From Burkholderia sp. L27(2015) (lineage in GTDB: Bacteria; Pseudomonadota; Gammaproteobacteria; Burkholderiales; Burkholderiaceae), in the NCBI RefSeq assembly GCF_009765705.1, contig NZ_LMUX01000016.1, positions 246,837 through 310,836 on the forward strand: DNA of 64,000 nt, given 5' to 3'. The number at the start of each line of letters is the position of its first letter. Position 1 is the stretch's first letter. Both the position numbers and the translations under genes were made by a program. This document shows positions 9,333 to 18,397 of this stretch, one piece after another. Below the pieces are notes generated by a model. The model saw only the letters and a program-made list of their open reading frames with translations, did not search any database and was not told where the DNA came from.

Positions 9333-11192
9333 TCAGACCACGCCTTCCGTGAGATTGGCAGAGTGCCCCGTTTCGGCGCCGGTGCCTAGCTGACGCGTCA
9401 ATAGATCCCGGTACAGGCCGGGTCGATCACGCAGTTGTTCGGGCGAGCCGTCGTCCAATACTTTTCCGCCGTTCATCACGATAATGCGGTCGAAGTTTTG
9501 CAGGGTCGATAGCCGGTGCGCGATCGCGATCACAGTGCGGCCTTGCATTAACCGGTCGAGTGCGATCTGAATCGCTTCTTCCGATGCACTGTCGAGCGCC
9601 GAAGTGGCTTCGTCGAGCAGCAGGATGGGCGCGTTTTTCAGAATTGCCCGGGCAATTGCAATACGCTGACGTTGGCCACCCGAAAGCTTGACGCCACGGT
9701 CGCCAACCATCGTGTTGTAGCCTTCGGGCATGGCCTCGATGAATTCGGCACAACGTGCTTCGCGCGCGGCCGCCATCACTTCCTCCGCGGAAGCATCGGG
9801 GCGGCCATACTGAATGTTTTCCAGGACGGTACGGTGAAACAGCGAAATATCCTGCGGCACCAGCGCGATCGTATTACGCAGGCTGTCCTGCGTAATACGT
9901 GAGATATCCTGACCGTCGATCTTGATCGAACCACCCTGGACTTCGTAGTAACGCTGCAGCAGCGACACCACGGTCGATTTGCCGGCGCCCGACTTGCCGA
10001 TCAGCCCGACGCGCTGGCCCGGTTCAATATGCAAATCGAACTGCTGCAGGATAGCCTTGCGGCGTGGATAGGCGAACTGCACGTGCTCGAAATCGACGCG
10101 CCCGCCGCCGGCTGAAAGTGGCACGGCCTCGGCGTGATCAGGCATGCCGTGCGGCTCGAGCAGCGTTTTGACCGCTTCGGCGAGCCTCGCCACGTGCTGC
10201 GTCACGTCGACGAGCGCAACGGCGAGGTCACGTGTGCCGTGCAAAATGGTGAAGCCTAACGAGCTGACCAGCACGATATCGCCGGTTGTGGCGGCACCGC
10301 GCTCCCATAGCATCAGCGACCAGCCGAGCAGGGCAGCGGACAGCAGCGCGGTGATAAACGCATGCAGAAGCCGTAGTTTTTCAAGGTAAAGCAGGCTCTC
10401 GCGGCGCGCGTCCATCTCGCCCTTGACGGTATTGCCAAAGCGGTTCTGTTCGCGAAATACGGCGCCGAAGGCCCGCACCAGCGGCATGTTGCCGATCACG
10501 TCGACCAACTCGCCATCCACGGCCGCCGCTTTGTACGCAAACGTATGGTGTCGCTTGGTGCCACGTCCCGCCAGCTTGAACAGGATAGCCGCCAGGATCA
10601 GCGAGGACAGCAGCAGGCAACCCGCCATCAACGGATTCACCGCGACGATCATGATGATCGCGCCTGTCACCGCGATACACGGGGGCAATACGTTCCACGC
10701 CATGGTGTTCTCGGCCGTGTAGATCGCGTTCGAGGTGGCTGTAATACGGCTCGATAAGGTGCCAGGCTGCTTTTCGGAAAAATAGGTCTGGGAATGTCCG
10801 CTCATGTACGCGAACAGCTCGCGCCGCAAGTCGCCCGTTACCTCGACGAAAACGTGGGCGGCGGACCAACCGCCGACCCGCCATAGCATGTTGTCCGCCG
10901 CGATCAGTCCCACCAGGATCATGAATGCCTGCCATACCAGGGGGAGGTGACCATGACCCTGGCTGAGCACGTCGATCAGATGTTTGATGGCATACTGCGA
11001 CGCCAGCGAGCACCCGACGGCTAGAAACACGCTAAGCAGCACAATGATGTGCGCGAGCGGATGCTTGCGGATATAGCGAAACAGGAATGCGAGTGGGCGG
11101 TTCGCATAGGTCGCCAGCCGCGCATTGTGTGCGTTGGTGTGAGCGACCGAGGAGGCCGCCGGTGAGACGTATGCGTGCTGACGATCTGTCAT
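9333..11192 (-). CDS. ABC transporter, fused permease and ATPase (MsbA/multidrug exporter type)
   Basis: A 619-aa half-transporter that dimerises in the inner membrane. Residues 1-345 form the six-helix transmembrane domain. The nucleotide-binding domain follows, with Walker A GKSGAGKST (about 396-404), Q-loop VPQDISLFH, signature LSGGQRQRIAIARA (about 500) and Walker B ILLLDEATSALDS, with the H-loop IAHRLSTL. These are complete, so the protein should be active. The substrate (drug, lipid or glycan precursor) is not predictable. It is transcribed away from the glycosyltransferase at 11643, and the pair shares a 450-bp spacer. The ATG at 11192 matches the usual N-terminal cytosolic leader. Confidence 0.9.
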   Translation of the reverse strand: MTDRQHAYVSPAASSVAHTNAHNARLATYANRPLAFLFRYIRKHPLAHIIVLLSVFLAVGCSLASQYAIKHLIDVLSQGHGHLPLVWQAFMILVGLIAADNMLWRVGGWSAAHVFVEVTGDLRRELFAYMSGHSQTYFSEKQPGTLSSRITATSNAIYTAENTMAWNVLPPCIAVTGAIIMIVAVNPLMAGCLLLSSLILAAILFKLAGRGTKRHHTFAYKAAAVDGELVDVIGNMPLVRAFGAVFREQNRFGNTVKGEMDARRESLLYLEKLRLLHAFITALLSAALLGWSLMLWERGAATTGDIVLVSSLGFTILHGTRDLAVALVDVTQHVARLAEAVKTLLEPHGMPDHAEAVPLSAGGGRVDFEHVQFAYPRRKAILQQFDLHIEPGQRVGLIGKSGAGKSTVVSLLQRYYEVQGGSIKIDGQDISRITQDSLRNTIALVPQDISLFHRTVLENIQYGRPDASAEEVMAAAREARCAEFIEAMPEGYNTMVGDRGVKLSGGQRQRIAIARAILKNAPILLLDEATSALDSASEEAIQIALDRLMQGRTVIAIAHRLSTLQNFDRIIVMNGGKVLDDGSPEQLRDRPGLYRDLLTRQLGTGAETGHSANLTEGVV

Positions 11193-11642
11193 ATCGATGA
11201 TGGGCCTGCTGTCTGGCGGGAGGTGGGCTGGAATCGCGCGTTTGCCGGGAGTAAGGGCAGTAAAAGCGGCAGTAAAAGCATGGAATCCGGACCTGTAAGA
11301 TACGCGATCAGCTTGCTACAAGGGGCGGCAAAGTGTTTCAGCAATGTAACAAGATAAATAGTTTGAAATTACACATTACGAGGAATTTTACCGCCCTGAT
11401 AATCAGGTCCGTAGCAGTATTCGACGAATTAAGTGCGGCGCGCTAAAACCCATGAGCACTTGGGTTAAATACGCCGAATCGCGCGAAATTGCTGACTGAC
11501 CGGTATTAAGAAGCGGCGAGTGCTGCCGATAACCGTGGTCAGGTAATAAAACCCAAAAAGTCCGTGGCGGTATGGCCGCTCTTCAGGCATGCAACGCAAC
11601 GTGATTTTCGCTTAATTCTTGATAGGAAGGAGTTGGACCCCG
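11193..11642. other. Gene-free divergent spacer with a 12-bp tandem duplication
   Basis: 450 bp with no supported gene. It holds an exact tandem pair GGCAGTAAAAGC at 11256-11267 and 11268-11279, then a more AT-rich part (11320-11410) suited to promoters for both flanking genes. A strong Shine-Dalgarno, GGAAGGAG, lies just before the glycosyltransferase start at 11643. Confidence 0.5.
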
Positions 11643-12707
11643 ATGCGTATCGCTCAGATTGCGCCCCTGCACGAGGCAGTTCCACCGAAGCTTTACGGCG
11701 GCACGGAGCGCGTCGTGTCCTACCTGACCGAAGCTTTGGTCGACTTGGGCCACGATGTGACCTTGTTCGCCAGCGGCGATTCGGTGACCTCGGCCAAGCT
11801 CGAAGCGGTATGGCCTCAGGCTCTGCGCCTGGACCCGTCGATTCGCGACACCTTTGCGCCGCACATGCTGCTGCTCGAAGAGGTACGTCGCCGCGCCGAC
11901 GAATTCGATATTCTGCATTTCCACATCGATTATTTCCCGTTTGCGTTGTTCAGCCAATTGGACGTACCGTTCCTGACGACGCTGCACGGCCGTCTCGATC
12001 TGGGCGAATTGCAGCCGATATTCAACGCCTTCCCGCATGCTCCGGTCGTGTCGATTTCCGACCATCAGCGCCTGCCGCTGCCGCAAGCGAGCTGGCTGTC
12101 GACCGTGTACCACGGTTTGCCTGCTGATTTGCTGCGCCCGCAGTTGGACGTCGAGCCCGGTTATTTGGCGTTTTTGGGGCGTATTTCCCCGGAGAAGCGC
12201 GTTGATCGCGCGATTCGCATCGCTGCCCGTGCCGGCATGAAGGTCAAGATTGCGGCTAAGCTCGATAAGGCCGATCGCGCATACTATGAAGAACAGATCA
12301 AACCGCTAATGGAGCAAGGTCATGTCGAATTCATCGGCGAGATTTCCGAAGCGCAGAAGCCGGCATTCCTGTCCGGCGCCAAGGCCCTGTTGTTCCCGAT
12401 CGATTGGCCGGAGCCTTTTGGCCTGGTGATGATCGAAGCAATGGCTTGCGGCACGCCGGTGATTGCGTTCAACTGCGGGTCCGTGCCGGAAGTGATCGAT
12501 CATGGCGTGTCGGGCTTTATTGTCGAGAACGAAGACGAAGCCGTCGATGCGGTCAAGCGCTTGCACGAACTGCCGCGTGCAGGCGTGCGCGCCCGGTTCG
12601 ATGAACGTTTCACCTCACAGCAGATGGCACGTAATTACATCACGTCGTACGAAGAACTGTTGCGTCGGCAACACCGCACGATTTTGCGCGAAGTCGCGGC
12701 GGGCTAA
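11643..12707 (+). CDS. Glycosyltransferase family 4 protein
   Basis: A 354-aa GT-B fold retaining glycosyltransferase. The N-terminal acceptor domain begins MRIAQIAPLHEAVPP and has the GGTERVV loop. The C-terminal donor domain starts near residue 175 (YLAFLGRISPEKRVDRAI) and carries the E-x7-E nucleotide-sugar motif in PEPFGLVMIEAMACGTPVIA with GSVPEVIDHGVSG. The ATG at 11643 follows a strong GGAAGGAG; a TTG 24 bp upstream lies within that ribosome binding site and is discarded. It is monocistronic, with an intrinsic terminator downstream. Donor and acceptor are unknown; it could act in polysaccharide or trehalose-related sugar metabolism. Confidence 0.9.
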   Translation: MRIAQIAPLHEAVPPKLYGGTERVVSYLTEALVDLGHDVTLFASGDSVTSAKLEAVWPQALRLDPSIRDTFAPHMLLLEEVRRRADEFDILHFHIDYFPFALFSQLDVPFLTTLHGRLDLGELQPIFNAFPHAPVVSISDHQRLPLPQASWLSTVYHGLPADLLRPQLDVEPGYLAFLGRISPEKRVDRAIRIAARAGMKVKIAAKLDKADRAYYEEQIKPLMEQGHVEFIGEISEAQKPAFLSGAKALLFPIDWPEPFGLVMIEAMACGTPVIAFNCGSVPEVIDHGVSGFIVENEDEAVDAVKRLHELPRAGVRARFDERFTSQQMARNYITSYEELLRRQHRTILREVAAG

Positions 12708-12754
12708 TCTCGCAGCGGGGCGTAGCCCCGTGGCGATGCCGTGACCTCAGCCTG

Positions 12755-12782
12755 GCCCCGTCGAAATCCGGCGGGGCTTTTT
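12755..12782 (+). terminator. Intrinsic terminator after the glycosyltransferase gene
   Basis: A 9-bp stem, GCCCCGTCG pairing with CGGCGGGGC (one G-T pair), with a 5-nt loop and five T residues, about 50 bp past the stop codon. Confidence 0.85.
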
Positions 12783-13044
12783 CATGTCTGTCAGCATCGG
12801 ACTCTGTGGTTTTTTGATCTTTCATTCCGCTGACCCGTGCGGCTACTATAATCGGGCTCGGTAATATTGCTTGATGCTAGGGCAGAGTCGCGTGACTTTC
12901 GATTCCGTGGCTAAACCCGCAACTGAACTTGTAGCTAATTTAACAATTAGACCCCACAGCTAGACCTCGTGGCTAGGCTCGTACGAATCCGCTTGGCGGG
13001 CGTCGGGTGCGCCTAACGAGCGCTTGGACGACGGAGATACTTTT

Positions 13045-13875
13045 TTGGTACTGAAGAAGCTCAGCGGGTCCGATCCCGTGCCCGGCAGCGGCACGGTATT
13101 CGCGTTACGCGCGATCGGCATCATATTTCTCGCCCGCTGGCTCCATTCGATGTCGCAGTTCGGCATCGCGTCGCTGCTTCAGGCGATGGCGGGCTCCGCC
13201 TGGGCCTGTATCAATGGCGTATTTATTTTCCTGCTGGTGGTGATGCCCGGCGCCAAGCCCAAGGCCGAGCGCCCTTATCATCCGGTGCCGCATTGGCTGC
13301 GCAAATCGTTGCAAGTACTCGGGGCGCTCGGCTGCCTGTTTGCACTCTGGACGATAGGCTATTTCGCTTATCTGAGCGGCTTGCGCGCGGTCCTCGAAAC
13401 GCTGCAGGACTCCAACGGCTGGCTGGTGGTAGCCCCTGCGCTGTTTGCGACAGTCGTGTGGCTGTGTCGCGCGCGCCCTTTGTGGCCGACCAATCCAGTG
13501 ATGCGCCGTTTCGCGATCGGCCGCTATACCGTAACACTCGATATCGACATGCAGACGGCCACGGTCTGGGCGGAAAACCGCAAGCTCGGTCAATACGCCA
13601 TGAATGAATTGAGCCTGCGCGCTTCGAACCGGCTTCTTCCGCCGCCGCTCAAGACCTCGCTCCCAAGCCTGGACGCGGTACTCGCTACGTCTGCAACTGC
13701 GACTGAAACCGAGGCCGCGGCGTTCGACGCGCGTGCGGCCCGCTACGTGTCGCTGCTGTGGAATTCGCCGGCCGCTGCCGGCCACAACCGGCATGTCGTG
13801 TTTCGCGCCGCAACCTGGGGTGCTGCCGATAAATTCGCTGCGGCAGCGCTCGATACTGCACTGAGACGATTCTGA
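13045..13875 (+). CDS. Membrane protein of unknown function with soluble C-terminal domain
   Basis: I do not recognise the family. From a TTG at 13045, 8 bp after a GGAG, the product is 276 aa; a TTG at 13024 is the alternative. Hydrophobic segments lie near residues 18-33, 45-72 (FIFLLVVMPG), 90-116 (LGALGCLFALWTIGYFAYLSG) and 130-148, with basic loops between them. From about residue 155 the protein is soluble, with a DIDMQTATVWAENRKLGQYAMNELSL segment and an end resembling a compact beta domain. GC3 is high and even, so it is a real gene. The preceding spacer has a TATAAT at 12847-12852, a possible -10. The 337-bp gap 12708-13044 otherwise holds only the glycosyltransferase terminator and degenerate GTGGCTA repeats. 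Confidence 0.6.
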   Translation: MVLKKLSGSDPVPGSGTVFALRAIGIIFLARWLHSMSQFGIASLLQAMAGSAWACINGVFIFLLVVMPGAKPKAERPYHPVPHWLRKSLQVLGALGCLFALWTIGYFAYLSGLRAVLETLQDSNGWLVVAPALFATVVWLCRARPLWPTNPVMRRFAIGRYTVTLDIDMQTATVWAENRKLGQYAMNELSLRASNRLLPPPLKTSLPSLDAVLATSATATETEAAAFDARAARYVSLLWNSPAAAGHNRHVVFRAATWGAADKFAAAALDTALRRF

Positions 13876-13898
13876 GCGTGGGCTGCCTGGCTTTTGCC

Positions 13899-13958
13899 AA
13901 ATGAGTTGCCAAATAAGTCGGTAAATGAGTCGGTAAATGAGTCGGCAAATAAGCCGCC
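13899..13958. repeat. Five tandem 12-bp repeats
   Basis: Units AAATGAGTTGCC, AAATAAGTCGGT, AAATGAGTCGGT, AAATGAGTCGGC and AAATAAGCCGCC run without gaps, starting 24 bp after a stop codon. They differ from each other at 1-4 positions. No gene overlaps them. Confidence 0.9.
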
Positions 13959-14081
13959 CAGCCTCATCTCATCACGCGAGCGCAAAGCGCCGCAACGGTA
14001 ATCGCGCTGAATTGTGCATGAGCCGCTGCTACGCATATTGCTTCGTTTAACAGAAAACCGTATATACCAAGCCGATACACT

Positions 14082-14903
14082 ATGAGTACACGATCGCTGT
14101 TGCTTTTACTCGGTGCCTTGCTATTGCCACAGGTCAGTCAAGCGGCCTACAGCGACGGACTCGCGGCCTATGAGGCCGAGGATTATCCGCGCGCGTTTGT
14201 AGCATGGCAGGATGCTGCCAACCACGGCGACTCGGCGGCTCAGGCGTCGCTGGCGATCATGTATCACCAGGGAAACGGTGTCGTGCAAAACGATGCACTC
14301 GCTGCGGTCTGGATGCGCAAGGCCGCGAACCAGGGCAGCGCGGCTGCCGAGGTGTTTCTCGGAAGCATGTATTTCGATGGGCAGGGTGTACCCAAGGACG
14401 ACGCCCAGGCAGTCGTCTGGTTTCGCCGGGCGGCAGGCCAAAACAATGCGCGAGCGCAGGACCTGCTGGGGACCATGTACTACCGGGGCGGCGTGGCTAT
14501 CGAGCGTAATCCTTCGATCGCCGCAGCCTGGTTCAAACAGGCTGCCGCACAGGGGTATGCGGCCTCGCAATACAACTTGGCGATCTGTTACGACAATGGC
14601 GAGGGCGTCAAAAAAGACACCGCTCAGGCGCTGGTCTGGTTGCGTCTAGCGGCGCAGCAGGGTTATGCGCCGGCAATGCGGGTGCTGGGGCAGCATTATT
14701 TGGCGGGGCAGGGCATCGCGAAAAATAACGAACTGGCCTACATCTATTTCGACCTTGCCGGGCGCTTCGTCGGCGATTCCAGCGATCCCGCGCCTGGCGT
14801 TGCCCAACTACGCGATAGCGCAGCCGGGCAACTCGATGCGACCGCGCTGCGCGAGGCGCAAGACCGCGCCGCCAACTGGCGGCCGGCTCAACCGCTACCC
14901 TAG
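14082..14903 (+). CDS. Exported Sel1-repeat (SLR/TPR-like) protein
   Basis: A 273-aa protein with a signal peptide (hydrophobic LLLLLGALLLP, cleavage after SQA near residue 22). Residues 25-245 are about six Sel1-like repeats of 36 aa, each with the pattern A-x2-A-L-G-x2-Y-x2-G-x-G-V-x-x-D-x-x-x-A-x-x-W, for example LGSMYFDGQGVPKDDAQAVVWF. Such solenoids are periplasmic protein-protein scaffolds. The partner is unknown. The gene ends tail to tail with the class II aldolase gene, overlapping its stop by 4 bp. The region upstream holds the 12-bp tandem repeats. Confidence 0.88.
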   Translation: MSTRSLLLLLGALLLPQVSQAAYSDGLAAYEAEDYPRAFVAWQDAANHGDSAAQASLAIMYHQGNGVVQNDALAAVWMRKAANQGSAAAEVFLGSMYFDGQGVPKDDAQAVVWFRRAAGQNNARAQDLLGTMYYRGGVAIERNPSIAAAWFKQAAAQGYAASQYNLAICYDNGEGVKKDTAQALVWLRLAAQQGYAPAMRVLGQHYLAGQGIAKNNELAYIYFDLAGRFVGDSSDPAPGVAQLRDSAAGQLDATALREAQDRAANWRPAQPLP

Positions 14904-15679
14904 CGCCGGTACGACGGATCGAGCCGGTCTACCCGGCGGATCAGTGCGTCGAGGACATTCTGGCCGGCGCCATGAGCAGGATCGAACTGCAGGGAATCGC
15001 GGGTGGCGCGGGCACATACCGCCGGCGCAATCGGCAGGATTTCGCCGCGCATCGAATGCGTGGCCACCTGAATTTCGCAGGCCCGGTTCAATGTCCATAG
15101 CAGTGCGAAAGCGTGCGCCAGCGTGACCCCATGTGACAGCAGGCCGTGGTTGCGCAAAATCAGCAGGCGCCGGTCGCCGATCGACTTCAGCAACCGCCCC
15201 CCTTCTTCCGCATGCACAGTAATCCCTTCGAATTCGTGGTACGCCACCATATCGTGGAGCTGGGCCGCGTAGAAATTGGTGTACGACAGTCCTTCGGCCA
15301 TGCAGGCTACGGCGAGTCCCGCCGTCGTGTGCGTATGCATCACGCAGTGCGCGTCGGGCAGATTGCGGTGCAAAGCGCTGTGCACCACGAAGCCGGCCGG
15401 GTTGATCGGGTACTGCGACGGGCTCAGGATGTTGCCGTCGAGATCAATCTTGACGAGGTTGGAGGCGGTGACCTCGTCGTAACTGAGGCCGAACGGATTA
15501 ATCAAGAAATGCGGTGCGTCTGACTGGGACCCTGGCACCCGCAAAGTGATGTGATTGAAAATCAATTCATGCCAGCCCAGCAGGTGAAACACGCGATAGA
15601 CGGCGGCGAGCTCGACGCGGCTTTGCCACTCCTGTGCGCTGCACCAGCCGGGGGCTTCGACGCCATGGATGGAATTCAT
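14900..15679 (-). CDS. Class II aldolase/adducin family protein
   Basis: A 259-aa protein of the zinc-dependent class II aldolase fold (fuculose-1-phosphate aldolase, ribulose-5-phosphate epimerase, and many decarboxylases or dehydratases). Zinc ligands are seen in MHTHTTAG (around residues 114-119) and RNHGLLSHG (around 180). FNHITLRVP and LINPFGLSYDEVTAS are the substrate-phosphate loop region, which in this subgroup often lacks phosphate recognition. The ATG at 15679 follows an AGGAGATC ribosome binding site. Function could be an aldolase or decarboxylase on a hydroxyacid; context does not decide. Confidence 0.85.
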   Translation of the reverse strand: MNSIHGVEAPGWCSAQEWQSRVELAAVYRVFHLLGWHELIFNHITLRVPGSQSDAPHFLINPFGLSYDEVTASNLVKIDLDGNILSPSQYPINPAGFVVHSALHRNLPDAHCVMHTHTTAGLAVACMAEGLSYTNFYAAQLHDMVAYHEFEGITVHAEEGGRLLKSIGDRRLLILRNHGLLSHGVTLAHAFALLWTLNRACEIQVATHSMRGEILPIAPAVCARATRDSLQFDPAHGAGQNVLDALIRRVDRLDPSYRR

Positions 15680-16201
15680 ACGGATCTCCTATAGGGAACA
15701 CGTCTCAAGCGGACGGTATCAACATCTGCGGCCATGCGCTATCTCATGCGCTATATTAAGGCTGAACTAATGTGTGCGCAAGCACATAAAATCGATAGCA
15801 ACGAAAATGATCCGAACGACGGGTGGGTACCCGCTCGTGCGGCTCACTTCACGTTCCCGGGAAGAATCCGAGTGCGGCTGGGAGCGTGGAATCCAAGCAC
15901 ATCGCGGCGGCGCAGAGGCCCATCGGTCGATAACTTATTTGTATGACATTGAGCAATTCAGCTCATTATTCCGACTCCGAGGCCGTGCCCACTGGCCCGG
16001 CACCTCAAGCGAAGAGCCGCTCCAATAGTTGACCTGTCTCCAATTCACAACGAACGCGATCGAAAAGCGGCCAGCGGTGGGCTTTTCGTCGAGCTTTTGT
16101 TATTGTCTTACAACTTCTTGTGAAGTAATACAAATTACTGGGAAGTCAGCAGCAGGTGCCACCACGCACCACTAAACAGACAATTGATAGGAGATTTCTC
16201 A
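15680..16201. other. Divergent spacer between aldolase and porin genes
   Basis: 522 bp without a supported gene. Short frames here lack start signals and family features. The porin promoter occupies 16103-16131. The rest must include the promoter of the class II aldolase gene, which I cannot place. Confidence 0.5.
16103..16131 (+). promoter_or_regulatory. Sigma-70 promoter of the porin gene
   Basis: TTGTCT (16103-16108), a 17-bp spacer and TAATAC (16126-16131) lie 71 bp before the porin start, giving a leader of about 64 nt. An inverted repeat GTAAT-ACAA-ATTAC overlaps the -10 box and may bind a regulator. Confidence 0.65.
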
Positions 16202-17386
16202 ATGAAAAAGTCGCTAGTTGCTTTAGCCGCCTTGAGCGCATTTGCCACGCTCGCGCACGCGCAAAGCAGCGTCACGTTGTACGGCATCATCGATGAGGGC
16301 GTGCAGTTCACCAACAACCAGAAGAATGTTGTGGGTGGCACCAATGTGGGTGGCCGCCAAGTTACGCTGGATTCGACCAACGGCATCAACGGCAGCCGCT
16401 GGGGTTTGAAAGGCGCTGAAGATCTGGGCGGCGGTCTGCAAGCGATTTTCACGTTGGAGTCGGGGATCAACCTGAACAACGGCGCGTTCGCACAGGGCGG
16501 AACCCCGTTTGGCCGCCAGGCATTCGTCGGTTTGAGCAGCAGTTCATACGGTGCGGTCACGTTGGGTCGCCAATATGACCTGGTTGTCAACTTTGTCCAA
16601 CCGGTTTCGACGCTGGGCTACTTCGGCAGCACGGTGTTCTCGCACCCAGGTGACTTGGACAACACCAACAACTCGATCCGTACCAACAACACCATCAAAT
16701 ACGCGAGCCCGAGCTTTAGCGGCCTGACGTTTGGCGCTGAATTGAGTCTCGGTGGCCAAGCCGGCAACATCAGCGGCAACGGTGGGTATTCGGCTGGCGC
16801 GGCCTATGTGAATGGTCCGATCGCCTTGGGCGTGGGCTACAACTACTTCAAGAATCCGACAGGCACCGCAGGAAACGGCTTCTTCACCGACAACGTGAGC
16901 GGCTCGACCGCCTTGAGCGGGGTTTTGAATAGCGGGTACACCACCGCCAACTCGTATCAAGTCGCGGCGGCCGGCGGTACCTACTCGATTGGACCGGCAT
17001 TGGTCGGCATCGAGTACTCGAACATCCAGTACGGCACGATCAGCGCGCTCAATGGCGCAACGGCAAGGTTCAACGATGTGGAAGTCGGCTTCAAATGGCA
17101 ATTTACGCCGACGTTCTACACGGGCGTGGCTTATAACTACCTCAAGGGCAACAGCGTTACCAATGCAGCGGGTGTAAGCGTCGGCAACCAGCATTTCAAT
17201 CAGTTCAGCCTGTTGGCCGACTATTCGTTGTCGAAGCGCACTGACGTGTATGTCGAAGGCGGATTCCAGAAAGCAGCCGGCACGAGCTCGACCGGTACTG
17301 CCGCGGTTGCCAACATCGGCAACTTGGGTGATTCCTCGAACACGCGCCAGACGTCGGTGCGAGTGGCATTGCGTCACAAGTTCTAA
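16202..17386 (+). CDS. Gram-negative general porin (OmpC/Porin_4 type)
   Basis: A 394-aa trimeric outer-membrane beta-barrel for passive uptake of small hydrophilic solutes. It has a classic signal peptide MKKSLVALAALSAFATLAHA, then QSSVTLYGIIDEGVQF, the first strand typical of Burkholderiales porins, the RWGLKGAEDLGGGLQAIFTLE block, and ends in ALRHKF with the C-terminal Phe required for BAM recognition. The ATG at 16202 follows AGGAGA by 7 bp. It has its own promoter and terminator, consistent with high monocistronic expression. Confidence 0.95.
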   Translation: MKKSLVALAALSAFATLAHAQSSVTLYGIIDEGVQFTNNQKNVVGGTNVGGRQVTLDSTNGINGSRWGLKGAEDLGGGLQAIFTLESGINLNNGAFAQGGTPFGRQAFVGLSSSSYGAVTLGRQYDLVVNFVQPVSTLGYFGSTVFSHPGDLDNTNNSIRTNNTIKYASPSFSGLTFGAELSLGGQAGNISGNGGYSAGAAYVNGPIALGVGYNYFKNPTGTAGNGFFTDNVSGSTALSGVLNSGYTTANSYQVAAAGGTYSIGPALVGIEYSNIQYGTISALNGATARFNDVEVGFKWQFTPTFYTGVAYNYLKGNSVTNAAGVSVGNQHFNQFSLLADYSLSKRTDVYVEGGFQKAAGTSSTGTAAVANIGNLGDSSNTRQTSVRVALRHKF

Positions 17387-17407
17387 GCGACGCTTAGCAG
17401 GGTTGGG

Positions 17408-17433
17408 AAAAAAGCGCTTCGGCGCTTTTTTTT
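17408..17433 (+). terminator. Intrinsic terminator of the porin gene
   Basis: Perfect 10-bp stem AAAAAAGCGC / GCGCTTTTTT with a TTCG tetraloop and further T residues, 22 bp past the stop. The A-tract on the left side could let it act for the convergent IclR gene also. Confidence 0.93.
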
Positions 17434-17449
17434 CGTCCTGCTTCAGTGG

Positions 17450-17499
17450 CCTCAACCTACACGCCCTCAACCCAGCACCCTCAACACCGCGGCCTCAAC
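17450..17499. repeat. Four imperfect CCTCAACCC repeats
   Basis: CCTCAAC occurs at 17450, 17465, 17479 and 17493, a 14-15 bp period, running from the porin terminator into the last codons of the IclR gene. It is one of the short tandem arrays found across the window. Confidence 0.8.
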
Positions 17500-18274
17500 C
17501 CAGCGCTCGCGCAGCCAGTACGTCGCCGATGTGCGGTTCGGCCAGTGCATGCGTGACCGCTTGGCTGGCGGCCACGACTTCGGGGGCTAGCGCCGAGAAT
17601 GCCTGCTTGTCGAGCCCATGCGTGGAGGCCGCTAGCACGAGGCTGCCGACCACCTCGTGCTGTCGATTGAAAAGCGGTGCACCGATCGACACGATACCGG
17701 CGTGAAACTCACTATCGGTCAGTGCATAACCGGTCTCGCGTATCGTGCGCAGCGTTTTGCGAAAACTTTCCCAGTCACGGCCCAGCGCTGCACGTTCTAT
17801 CGTCTCGCGCTGCTTGTTGAAGAGGCTCTTGAGTTGGTGCGCCGGCAACCACGCGAGTATCGCCTTGGCGGATGCGCCCGCAAAGAGTGGCCGTCTTTGG
17901 CCTCGGTCGAACAAGTGGTCGAGGCCTTCGCTGTTGAGCTGGCGCTGCACGCATACCACCGAGTCGCTGAATAACTCGCACAGCAACGTGCTGTGGCCGG
18001 TCTTGCGCGCCAGACGTCGAATGACAGGCGTGCCCGCAACATAGATCGGATCCGAAATCCGGTTGGTGCGATCGAGTTCGAGCACACGCGGACCGAGGGC
18101 GTAAGAGCCGTTGGCGACGCGGGTCAGGAACCCCGCTTCGTTGAGCGCTTTGATATAGCGGTAACCGGTCGAAGGAGCGCAGTCGAGATGTGCGATCAAT
18201 GCGTCCGAAGGCCATACGGCAGTCGCTGGCGTAAAAATGTCCAGCAACGAAAGCAGGCGAACCAGGCTACTCAT
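17495..18274 (-). CDS. IclR family transcriptional regulator
   Basis: A 259-aa regulator with an N-terminal winged helix (residues 1-60: LSLLDIFTP ... STGYRYIKALNEAGFLTR) and a C-terminal IclR effector domain (residues 75-250: LARKTGHSTLLCEL; PLFAGASAKAILAWLP; ETGYALTDSEFHAGIVSIGAPLF). IclR proteins bind small aromatic or carboxylic acids and control adjacent catabolic operons. Downstream of the 18.4-21.5 kb operon on the same strand, it is a candidate regulator of that operon. The wing is shorter than usual because the HTH starts at the very N-terminus. Confidence 0.9.
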   Translation of the reverse strand: MSSLVRLLSLLDIFTPATAVWPSDALIAHLDCAPSTGYRYIKALNEAGFLTRVANGSYALGPRVLELDRTNRISDPIYVAGTPVIRRLARKTGHSTLLCELFSDSVVCVQRQLNSEGLDHLFDRGQRRPLFAGASAKAILAWLPAHQLKSLFNKQRETIERAALGRDWESFRKTLRTIRETGYALTDSEFHAGIVSIGAPLFNRQHEVVGSLVLAASTHGLDKQAFSALAPEVVAASQAVTHALAEPHIGDVLAARALG

Positions 18275-18397
18275 AGTGTGAGGCTAAAGGGTTCGAGGAA
18301 GGATTCGGCGCAGTCTGCATTATGACCGACGAACACCGCATACGCCGATTCGGATGCTGCATGACCACTCTTTTTTCTTGGGCTTATTTGGTTAAGC

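Noticed and set aside
13899-13958. Possible CRISPR-like array
   Set aside because: Units are 12 bp with no spacers and no cas genes; a simple tandem repeat.
16544-17470. 308-aa frame on the minus strand opposite the porin
   Set aside because: Antisense shadow, Arg-rich, running through the porin terminator.
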